Shown piece after piece: positions 1-4,467 of a DNA stretch of 5,212 nt. The stretch covers positions 1 to 5,212 of the forward strand of contig CALQLM010000127.1 in the NCBI GenBank assembly GCA_943331415.1. Direction: 5' to 3'. Made by a program: the position numbers and the translations under genes. Below the pieces are notes generated by a model. The model was not told the origin of the DNA and made no database searches. It saw only the letters and a program-made list of their open reading frames with translations. This DNA is from Bifidobacterium breve. Its GTDB lineage: Bacteria; Actinomycetota; Actinomycetes; Mycobacteriales; Mycobacteriaceae. The first letter of the stretch is position 1. Every line of letters starts with the position of its first letter.

Positions 1-294
1 ATGTTACAGCCGCAACAGCTACCGGGGCCGAACGCAGATGTCTGGGATTGGCAGATGGACGGCCTTTGCCGGGGTGTGGACTCCTCAGTCTTCTTCCATC
101 CCGATGGGGAGCGTGGCCGTGCACGCGCTCAGCGCGAGATGCAGGCAAAGCAGATGTGCCGCCAATGCCCGGTGATCACTCAGTGCCGCACCCATGCCCT
201 GCGGGTGGGTGAGCCCTACGGAATCTGGGGTGGGTTGAGCGAGGCCGAGCGGGATCTGTTGCTCAAGCGCGGCATCGGCCGCCGAAGCGCCTGA
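1..294 (+). CDS. whiB3: WhiB3-type [4Fe-4S] redox-responsive transcriptional regulator
   Basis: This 97-residue protein is a WhiB-family regulator. It has the four cluster-binding cysteines C23, C53, C56 and C62 (C-x29-C-x2-C-x5-C) and the family turn motif GIWGG at 74-78, followed by a basic tail (KRGIGRRSA). The N-terminus (LPGPNADVWDW, then GLCRG and FFHPDGERGRAR) matches mycobacterial WhiB3 as I remember it, and WhiB3 next to groEL1 is the known mycobacterial arrangement. In M. tuberculosis WhiB3 binds a [4Fe-4S] cluster, senses O2, NO and redox state, contacts the primary sigma factor and adjusts lipid synthesis; these roles are inferred here from family membership. The ATG at base 1 aligns with the family start, but the promoter and ribosome site lie outside the window. 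The tail is about five residues shorter than in M. tuberculosis (102 aa from memory). Confidence 0.93.
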   Translation: MLQPQQLPGPNADVWDWQMDGLCRGVDSSVFFHPDGERGRARAQREMQAKQMCRQCPVITQCRTHALRVGEPYGIWGGLSEAERDLLLKRGIGRRSA

Positions 295-302
295 CGCGGG
301 CC

Positions 303-974
303 CTACGGCGCGGTGACCATCGAGGCGGGGTAATACTTCTCGCGCCCGGTCGGGTAGCCGCCCCCGTTAGTGGCGATATGGACGTGGTCGAAATGGTTGG
401 CCGTCTCGTTGCCGTAGTCCGCGGTCCAACTCGGTGCACCAATGCCCGGGTAGAAGCCCTGCCGCCAGATCACGTGAAGCACTCCCCACCGCTGAGCATT
501 CGCCAAGGCGTAACCCGCGATCTGGTTGCCGAGTTCAATGCCCTCGGGTGAGTGATAGTCGGGGATCATCACGTCGATCGCCAACCCGTTGGGATGCCAC
601 TTCAACGGATCCTGCCGAAACCCGCCGATGGTCTTGATCTCAAGGAACATCATGCTGATGGCGCGCGCCGCCCAGATGGTGTGGACCTGTAACCCCTGCT
701 CCGGCGCGACACCGGGGGACAACTCGAACTGGAAGTCCGCAGCGGCGACAGGTGCGCTCGCAGCCAACAATTCCGCTTCCCTGGAACTGGCCACGAATGA
801 CGCGCCGGCCAGGGCGGGAGCCTGTACTGAGGGCGTCGTTTCCGGGGCCTGGACTAACGGCGTCGGTGTCTCTTTGCCTTGAGCGTGGAACATCGCGATG
901 GAGATTGCGATCGAGCCCGCAATGGCGAGCAGGCGCCCACGACTGCCGCCAAACACCCTCATCACGAACAACAC
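303..974 (-). CDS. Exported protein with M15/LAS-like zinc-peptidase-type C-terminal domain
   Basis: The 223-residue product has a short basic N-terminus, a hydrophobic stretch at about 15-30 (LLAIAGSIAISIAMFHA) that looks like a signal peptide or anchor, a Pro/Ala/Thr-rich linker at about 35-90, and a globular domain from about 93 to the end. The domain holds IGGFR (116-120), WHPNGLAIDV (126-135) and HFDHVHI (194-200). These resemble the LAS/M15 D-Ala-D-Ala peptidase metal site: H127, D134 and H199 (or H197) as ligands and D196 as a possible catalytic acid. Mycobacteria have several exported proteins with such a domain, mostly of unknown function, so cell-wall hydrolase activity is an inference. 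The GTG start at 974 has a weak GGA seven bases upstream; the ATG at 962 would give a shorter signal peptide and is also possible. The gene converges on whiB3 and diverges from the repeat protein. Confidence 0.78.
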   Translation of the reverse strand: MLFVMRVFGGSRGRLLAIAGSIAISIAMFHAQGKETPTPLVQAPETTPSVQAPALAGASFVASSREAELLAASAPVAAADFQFELSPGVAPEQGLQVHTIWAARAISMMFLEIKTIGGFRQDPLKWHPNGLAIDVMIPDYHSPEGIELGNQIAGYALANAQRWGVLHVIWRQGFYPGIGAPSWTADYGNETANHFDHVHIATNGGGYPTGREKYYPASMVTAP

Positions 975-1066
975 TTTAGCGTCCGAGGCGATCGGGGGTG
1001 CCGCATAAGAGCGGACTCAATAGTTTGCCGCCGACCGGATGGGCATTCCGGCCAGCCCACCGGCTG

Positions 1067-1084
1067 TGACCGTGATGACCGTGA
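1067..1084. repeat. Perfect 9-bp tandem duplication
   Basis: TGACCGTGA occurs twice back to back at 1067-1075 and 1076-1084, and the next base (T1085) continues the match. It lies mid-way in the divergent promoter region. A shorter TGACCG recurs at 1202-1207, just before the rightward gene. It could be a repeated regulator site or a replication-slippage product; the sequence alone does not decide. Confidence 0.7.
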
Positions 1085-1110
1085 TCGCGTTTGCGAAGAC
1101 GACGGCACTG

Positions 1111-1148
1111 CCCGAGTTCACTGCTGATGCCCGAGTGCACTGCTGATG
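1111..1148. repeat. 19-bp tandem duplication, one mismatch
   Basis: CCCGAGTTCACTGCTGATG (1111-1129) is followed directly by CCCGAGTGCACTGCTGATG (1130-1148), differing only at T1118 versus G1137. The sequence CACTGC also occurs just before, at 1106-1111. The second copy contains the palindrome AGTGCACT (1134-1141). The position, about 80-120 bp upstream of the repeat-protein start, would suit an upstream activator or repressor site, but no known operator was recognised. Confidence 0.75.
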
Positions 1149-1184
1149 TTGGTGTGCCGCGACCCCGATCAGCAGGCGTTCACG

Positions 1185-1190
1185 TATCGT
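1185..1190 (+). promoter_or_regulatory. Possible -10 element for the repeat-protein gene
   Basis: TATCGT fits the mycobacterial TAnnnT -10 pattern and would start transcription near 1197, about 32 nt before the GTG start. No -35 hexamer is seen 17 bases upstream (ACCCCG there) and there is no extended TGn, so this is only a candidate. Confidence 0.22.
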
Positions 1191-1228
1191 CGGCAACACA
1201 GTGACCGGTCGAACGAACGGAATTCAAC

Positions 1229-1615
1229 GTGAAGAAGTTAGCGGTAACCATCCTGGCGGTAGCGACGATGTCGATGGGTTCTCTGGTCACGGGACCGACC
1301 GCCGGGGCTGACGACCGTGGTCCCGCCGGCCCCGGCGGGGTGGTGGGGCCAGTCGGAGTGAATCCAGTCGTCGGACCCGCGGGCCCGGTCGGCGTCGGCG
1401 GCGTTGTTGGCCCGGTCGGGGTCGATCCGATTCTCGGCCCGGCCGGCCCGGTGGGTGTCGGGGGCGTTGTTGGCCCGGTCGGGGTCGACCCGATCGTTGA
1501 CGCCGCGGTAGGTCCCTATTACTACGTGCCCTTCTTCCCAGGTGAAATCCCGTGCTACACGCCCGAAGGCGTGGCGTACTTCACTCCTCCCGGGGCGCCC
1601 TGCTATCCGGCGTGA
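1229..1615 (+). CDS. Small secreted Gly/Val/Pro repeat protein with two C-terminal cysteines
   Basis: I do not recognise a named family. The 128-residue product starts MKKLAVTILAVAT, a typical Sec signal peptide with a likely cleavage after AGA (residue 27, before DD). Residues 36-90 hold two full and one partial copy of a 21-residue unit of the form GGVVGPVGVxPhhGPAGPVGV. Read as triplets from G31, 17 of 20 are Gly-X-Y, interrupted once per unit by PVV, PIL or PIV; the composition recalls both collagen-like and elastin-like sequences. The C-terminus (91-128) is aromatic (YYYVPFF) and has cysteines C109 and C125 in similar PCY settings, which could form a disulfide outside the cell. The GTG start has GGAA at 1219-1222, six bases upstream. 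A surface or cell-envelope role is inferred. The gene stands alone and converges on groEL1. Confidence 0.8.
   Translation: MKKLAVTILAVATMSMGSLVTGPTAGADDRGPAGPGGVVGPVGVNPVVGPAGPVGVGGVVGPVGVDPILGPAGPVGVGGVVGPVGVDPIVDAAVGPYYYVPFFPGEIPCYTPEGVAYFTPPGAPCYPA
1334..1498 (+). repeat. 63-bp in-frame coding repeat (2 full copies plus a 39-bp partial)
   Basis: The units are 1334-1396, 1397-1459 and 1460-1498. Copies 2 and 3 share an identical 26-base stretch (1400-1425 and 1463-1488). By my hand count copies 1 and 2 differ at 17 of 63 bases, yet only 3 of 21 residues change (N/D, V/I, V/L). Copies 2 and 3 therefore look like the more recent duplication, and the amino-acid sequence of the repeat appears to be under constraint. 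Confidence 0.88.
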
Positions 1616-1730
1616 TGGGCTGAGTAAAGCAGGGGCGAGACGGTTGACGTTCTCTGATTACTCGACAAGCAACTGATGGTGATCGAACCGAAGCCTGGCC
1701 CAGCGTTCAAAACTGCCGAGGTGCCAGATA
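1616..1730. other. Non-coding spacer between convergent genes
   Basis: This stretch lies between the stop of the repeat-protein gene and the groEL1 terminator hairpin. I see no credible ORF, RNA gene or operator. TTGACG at 1644-1649 resembles a -35 hexamer but has no matching -10 downstream. Confidence 0.5.
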
Positions 1731-1767
1731 CAGGAAAGGGCCACCCGGCGCGGGGTGGCCCTTCCTG
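1731..1767 (-). terminator. Strong hairpin terminator downstream of groEL1
   Basis: AAGGGCCACCC (1736-1746) pairs perfectly with GGGTGGCCCTT (1753-1763) around a 6-base loop. CAGG (1731-1734) and CCTG (1764-1767) extend the stem past a single bulged A at 1735. It begins 11 bases beyond the groEL1 stop. There is no T-run on either strand, which is common for mycobacterial terminators. Being symmetrical and set between convergent genes, it may also stop transcription coming from the repeat-protein gene. Confidence 0.82.
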
Positions 1768-1778
1768 TCGGTCAGAGG

Positions 1779-3398
1779 CTAGTGGCTGTGGCCTGCGTGG
1801 CCGTGGCCGTCATCGTCGTAGTGGCTTGGCTTCTCGACGATCGCGGTCTCGGTGGTCAGGATCATCCGTGCCACCGATGCGGCGTTGAGTACCGCCGAAC
1901 GGGTGACCTTGACAGGATCGATGACCCCGTCGGCGATCAGATCGCCATAGGTGAGCGTGGCGGCGTTGAAACCGTGCCCGACGGGCAACTCGCTGACCTT
2001 GTTGACCACGACCGACCCGTCCATACCGGCGTTGGTGGCGATCCAGTACAGCGGCGCGGACAACGATGCGGAGAACACCTCCACACCGAGTGCTTCGTCA
2101 CCGGAGACCGACGCACGCAGTTCCTTGAGCGCCGAACGGGCCTGCACCAGGGCGCTACCGCCGCCGGTCACGATGCCCTCTTCCACGGCTGCCTTGGCTG
2201 CCGCCACCGCATCCTCGACGCGGTGCTTGCGCTCTTTGAGCGCGGTCTCGGTGGCCGCACCGACCTTGATGACCGCCACGCCACCGGATAGCTTGGCGAG
2301 GCGCTCCTCGAGTTTCTCACGATCCCAATCGGATTCGGTTGCCTCGATCTCACCGCGCAACTGCTTGACCCGATCGGCGACGGCCTCATGGGTGCCGCCG
2401 CCGTCAACGATCACGGTGGCGTCCTTGGTGACCACGACGCGCCGAGCCGATCCGAGTACCTCCAGGCCGACATCCCGCAGGGTCAATCCGACATCCGGGT
2501 TGACCACCTGTCCGCCGGTCACGACGGCCAGATCATCGAGGAACGCCTTACGGCGGTCACCGAAGAACGGCGCCTTGACCGCGACGGCCTTCAACGTCTT
2601 GCGGATGGCGTTGACCACCAGGGTGGACAGTGCCTCACCTTCGATGTCCTCAGCGATGATCAGCAGCGGCTTACCGGACTGAGCCACCTTCTCCAGCAGC
2701 GGCAGGACGTCGGGCAGCGAACCGATCTTGTCGCGATGCAGCAGCACCAGGGCGTCCTCGAGGACCGCTTCCTGGGAGTCGAAGTCGGTGATGAAGTACG
2801 CCGAGATGAAGCCCTTGTCGAAACCGACGCCTTCGGTGACCTCGAGCTCGGTGTTCATCGTCGAGGATTCCTCGACACTGACCACTCCGTCGCCACCGAC
2901 CTGGGTCATGGCCTCACCGACCATCTCGCCGACTTCGGCGTCACGGGAGGACACCGTCGCGACCTGTGCGATACCGGTCTTGCCGGCCACCGGGGTGGCT
3001 GAGGCCAGCAGCGCCTCGGACACGACATCGGCGGCACGGCTGATGCCCAGTCCCAGCGCGATGGGGTTTGCGCCGGCCGCCACATTGCGCAGTCCGTTGT
3101 GGATCATGGCCTGGGCCAGCACGGTGGCCGTGGTGGTGCCGTCGCCGGCCACGTCGTTTGTCTTGGTGGCCACCGACTTGACCAGCTGTGCGCCGAGGTT
3201 CTCGAACGGATCTTCCAGCTCGATCTCGCGGGCGATAGTCACGCCGTCATTGGTGACGGTCGGTCCACCGAAGGCCTTGGCCAGCACCACATGCCGGTCG
3301 CGAGGGCCGAGGGTGACGCGCACCGCGTCAGCCAGCTTGTCGACACCGGCTTCCATCGCCCGACGCGCGGTTTCGTTGAATTCGATCAATTTGCTCAT
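1779..3398 (-). CDS. groEL1: 60-kDa chaperonin GroEL1 (mycobacterial paralogue with His-rich tail)
   Basis: The 539-residue protein is a full-length group I chaperonin. Visible landmarks are the nucleotide loop TLGP at 29-32, D51, GDGTTTAT at 85-92, the apical substrate-binding residues F197, Y201, F202, L232, L235 and LVV (260-262), the cpn60 signature [12 protein letters not shown] (403-414), D396 as the likely catalytic Asp, and D494 in VIDPVKVTR. The tail [15 protein letters not shown] has five histidines instead of the Gly-Gly-Met tail of GroEL2, which identifies GroEL1. In mycobacteria GroEL1 is generally dispensable and linked to mycolate metabolism, biofilm formation and stress; its His tail has been proposed to bind metal. 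The start has AGGAA at 3407-3411, eight bases upstream. It follows groES by 87 bp in one operon. Oddity: residue 34 is Asp where GroELs normally carry Gly (GPRDR rather than GPRGR or GPKGR). Confidence 0.97.
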   Translation of the reverse strand: MSKLIEFNETARRAMEAGVDKLADAVRVTLGPRDRHVVLAKAFGGPTVTNDGVTIAREIELEDPFENLGAQLVKSVATKTNDVAGDGTTTATVLAQAMIHNGLRNVAAGANPIALGLGISRAADVVSEALLASATPVAGKTGIAQVATVSSRDAEVGEMVGEAMTQVGGDGVVSVEESSTMNTELEVTEGVGFDKGFISAYFITDFDSQEAVLEDALVLLHRDKIGSLPDVLPLLEKVAQSGKPLLIIAEDIEGEALSTLVVNAIRKTLKAVAVKAPFFGDRRKAFLDDLAVVTGGQVVNPDVGLTLRDVGLEVLGSARRVVVTKDATVIVDGGGTHEAVADRVKQLRGEIEATESDWDREKLEERLAKLSGGVAVIKVGAATETALKERKHRVEDAVAAAKAAVEEGIVTGGGSALVQARSALKELRASVSGDEALGVEVFSASLSAPLYWIATNAGMDGSVVVNKVSELPVGHGFNAATLTYGDLIADGVIDPVKVTRSAVLNAASVARMILTTETAIVEKPSHYDDDGHGHAGHSH

Positions 3399-3431
3399 GT
3401 GTTGCGTTCCTGACTTTCCCTTAAGCGCGTT

Positions 3432-3475
3432 CCGCCCCGGAAACCATCGCGATGGACGCGGGGCTTCCGGGGCGG
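3432..3475 (-). other. Nested hairpin in the groES-groEL1 intercistronic gap
   Basis: CCGCCCCGGAA (3432-3442) is perfectly complementary to TTCCGGGGCGG (3465-3475), an 11-bp stem. The 22-base loop contains a second perfect palindrome, CCATCGCGATGG (3444-3455). The structure lies between the groES stop and the groEL1 ribosome site (3407-3411). It may partly attenuate transcription, protect the groES 3' end, or mark an RNA-processing point, so that groES exceeds groEL1. There is no T-run, so full termination is unlikely. Confidence 0.7.
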
Positions 3476-3485
3476 TTCACGGTTA

Positions 3486-3788
3486 CTACTTGTTGACGAC
3501 CGCCAGCACGTCACGTGCCGACAGGATCAGGTACTCCTCGCCGTTGTACTTGATCTCAGTGCCGCCGTACTTGCTGTAGATGACGGTGTCACCTTCGGCG
3601 ACGTCCAGCGGGATCCGCTTCTCGCCATCCTCGTCCCACCGGCCGGGGCCGACGGCAACGACGGTGCCTTCCTGCGGCTTCTCCTTGGCGGTGTCCGGGA
3701 TGACCAGACCCGACGCGGTGGTCGTCTCGGCCTCATTGGCCTGTACGAGGATCTTGTCCTCGAGTGGCTTAATCTTCACGCTCGCCAC
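3486..3788 (-). CDS. groES: 10-kDa co-chaperonin GroES (Cpn10)
   Basis: GroES caps the chaperonin ring and helps encapsulate folding substrates in the cytoplasm. From the chosen GTG (3788-3786) the protein is 100 residues, beginning [12 protein letters not shown], and is almost identical to mycobacterial GroES. The mobile loop spans about 17-35 with the hydrophobic contact LVI at 28-30. The start is set by a strong GGAGGG ribosome site (3796-3801) seven bases upstream; the longer reading from 3803 would put this site inside the gene and add five residues absent from the family. It is the first gene of the groES-groEL1 operon, transcribed from its own promoter under CIRCE control. As GroES is the usual single co-chaperonin in mycobacteria, it probably also serves a GroEL2 encoded elsewhere. 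Confidence 0.97.
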   Translation of the reverse strand: MASVKIKPLEDKILVQANEAETTTASGLVIPDTAKEKPQEGTVVAVGPGRWDEDGEKRIPLDVAEGDTVIYSKYGGTEIKYNGEEYLILSARDVLAVVNK

Positions 3789-3795
3789 GATGGAG

Positions 3796-3801
3796 CCCTC
3801 C
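3796..3801 (-). promoter_or_regulatory. groES ribosome binding site
   Basis: GGAGGG on the minus strand lies seven bases before the GTG at 3788. It decides the groES start in favour of 3788 over the in-frame GTG at 3803, which it directly abuts. Confidence 0.88.
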
Positions 3802-3805
3802 ACTG

Positions 3806-3865
3806 TTATGGCTGTGGCCCGGGGCTGTTCCCCGGACCGAGTCGGTTTAACCAGGTGTTCGGCAT
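3806..3865 (-). CDS. Possible 19-codon upstream ORF in the groES leader
   Basis: An ATG at 3865 opens [19 protein letters not shown] and ends at TAA (3808-3806), 17 bases before the groES GTG. A GAGGG motif at 3875-3879 sits nine bases upstream of the ATG, a reasonable ribosome site. The peptide is Gly/Pro-rich at its end ([14 protein letters not shown]), the kind of sequence that can slow ribosomes. The ORF spans the leader hairpin at 3819-3835, so its translation would unfold that hairpin close to the groES ribosome site. It could equally be a chance ORF; no homologue is known to me. Confidence 0.3.
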   Translation of the reverse strand: MPNTWLNRLGPGNSPGPQP

Positions 3866-3924
3866 TCGTCCGTGCCCTCGCGCCGTCGTCGCGGGTGCCG
3901 ACGCAGGGGTGGGCCGCCTGCCAC

Positions 3925-3951
3925 CTAGCACTCTATACCGGAGAGTGCTAG
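3925..3951. promoter_or_regulatory. CIRCE operator (HrcA binding site), perfect inverted repeat
   Basis: CTAGCACTC (3925-3933), a 9-base spacer and GAGTGCTAG (3943-3951) form a perfect 9-bp inverted repeat with the exact CIRCE spacing, differing from the consensus (TTAGCACTC-N9-GAGTGCTAA) only at the outer base of each arm. CIRCE is bound by the heat-shock repressor HrcA, which depends on GroEL for its activity, so the operon is expected to be heat-inducible and feedback-controlled. The right arm also forms the palindrome GAGTGCTAGCACTC (3943-3956) with an additional half-site. Confidence 0.95.
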
Positions 3952-3958
3952 CACTCAA
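3930..3958 (-). promoter_or_regulatory. SigA-like promoter of groES-groEL1
   Basis: On the minus strand TTGAGT (3958-3953) and TAGAGT (3935-3930) are separated by 17 bases, a good match to housekeeping TTGACA-N17-TAnnnT. The predicted start is near 3923. The -10 lies inside the CIRCE inverted repeat and the -35 overlaps the extra CIRCE half-site, so a bound repressor would block RNA polymerase directly. The promoter begins 41 bases after the stop of the preceding SnoaL-like gene, making groES-groEL1 a separately controlled unit. Confidence 0.75.
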
Positions 3959-3999
3959 GGGGGGTTCGGTGCGATTCGCCGTGGGCCGAATTCGCGCTG

Positions 4000-4467
4000 C
4001 TAGCGGGGCCCATCGAACTGCCGGTAGTCGATCAGCAGATGATCGGAAACGTCCCCGACCATCTCCACGTCGATGATGCGCTCGGTGAAAAACCAACCGC
4101 CGTCGTCGCGGGCGAACCGATCGTGGTAGCGGCCGGCAATGATCGGCTGCAGTGGGATCAGGTCGGTGGCCTGGACGACGCAGAATGTCGAGCGCGCGGC
4201 GGCCGTGGCATCGTCGGCGATTTCGACGATGAGGTTAAGGACCAGGTGCCGGGTCTTGGGTGTCCCAGGACCCTCGCTGTCGGGAAACCGCCGGGTCGTC
4301 ATCGCGAAGAGTCCGGCGATATTCGCCCCGGGCATCGATGGCGTGTTGGCCCCGCCGAAATCCGCCCGACCCAACAGCTCGCCCATACCGTCGAAGTCAC
4401 CGGCGTCGATCAGTTCGGCGTAGCGGTAGATGAGGTCGGAGATCGCCAACCGGTCCTCGGCGCTCAT
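4000..4467 (-). CDS. NTF2/SnoaL-like domain protein
   Basis: The 155-residue protein has the outline of a SnoaL-like (NTF2-fold) single-domain protein. An N-terminal helix ([20 protein letters not shown], 13-32) is followed by [12 protein letters not shown] (72-83) and the closing [20 protein letters not shown] (112-131). D21, H74, Y114, W125 and R130 sit at positions often conserved in this fold. The family includes polyketide cyclases, ketosteroid isomerase-like and dehydratase-like enzymes as well as non-catalytic members, so the substrate cannot be named. Its ATG overlaps the tsaD TGA as ATGA (4467-4464), implying co-transcription and translational coupling with tsaD. I do not recall a gene at this place in M. 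tuberculosis, where tsaD and groES are adjacent, so it is probably a lineage-specific insertion with no evident link to tRNA modification. Confidence 0.85.
   Translation of the reverse strand: MSAEDRLAISDLIYRYAELIDAGDFDGMGELLGRADFGGANTPSMPGANIAGLFAMTTRRFPDSEGPGTPKTRHLVLNLIVEIADDATAAARSTFCVVQATDLIPLQPIIAGRYHDRFARDDGGWFFTERIIDVEMVGDVSDHLLIDYRQFDGPR

Larger units (their letters stand above)
975..1228. other. Divergent intergenic region between two exported-protein genes
   Basis: This 254-bp stretch separates the divergent starts of the M15-like gene and the repeat-protein gene, so it should carry promoters for both. I see no convincing -35/-10 pair. The only TAnnnT hexamer close to the rightward gene is TATCGT at 1185-1190, without a good -35. 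The region contains two short tandem duplications (1067-1084 and 1111-1148) and a small hairpin, CAGCC-N4-GGCTG at 1053-1066. Short ORFs here lack ribosome sites and cross a 19-nt repeat that is not a multiple of three, so they are unlikely to be coding. Confidence 0.6.
3789..3923 (-). other. groES 5' leader (about 135 nt) with hairpins
   Basis: From the predicted start point near 3923 to the groES GTG, the leader holds GGTGG/CCACC (3908-3912 with 3921-3925) at its extreme 5' end and CCGGGG/CCCCGG (3819-3824 with 3830-3835) around a 5-base loop. The second hairpin lies about 18 bases before the ribosome site. A palindromic GGTTTAACC is at 3844-3852. The 5'-end hairpin could stabilise the message. 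No known riboswitch or thermometer was recognised. Confidence 0.5.

Noticed and set aside
1075..1146. 23-codon plus-strand ORF beginning with ATG at 1075
   Set aside because: No ribosome binding site, and it runs through non-triplet tandem repeats.
1017..1199. 60-residue minus-strand ORF in the divergent intergenic region
   Set aside because: It has a GTG start with no ribosome site, crosses the 19-nt tandem duplication that is not a multiple of three, and resembles no known protein.
1644..1649. TTGACG as a -35 element in the 1616-1730 spacer
   Set aside because: No acceptable -10 follows at 16-18 bases and no gene starts downstream on that strand.
1755..3579. Several long plus-strand ORFs opposite groEL1
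   Set aside because: They are antisense shadows of a conserved high-GC gene, with low-complexity Arg/Ser/Pro-rich translations and no domains.
3789..3803. Longer groES reading from GTG at 3803
   Set aside because: It would add MEGSI, absent from the family, and the GGAGGG ribosome site would lie inside the gene; the site is spaced correctly for 3788.
3953..3959. ACTCAAG, one arm of a HAIR (HspR) operator
   Set aside because: The opposite arm CTTGAGT is not present at the N7 spacing, and the bases are explained by the third CIRCE half-site and the -35 box.
3965..3990. Possible terminator of the tsaD-SnoaL transcript (TTCGG/CCGAA)
   Set aside because: Only a 5-bp stem with a 16-base loop and no T-run; too weak to call.
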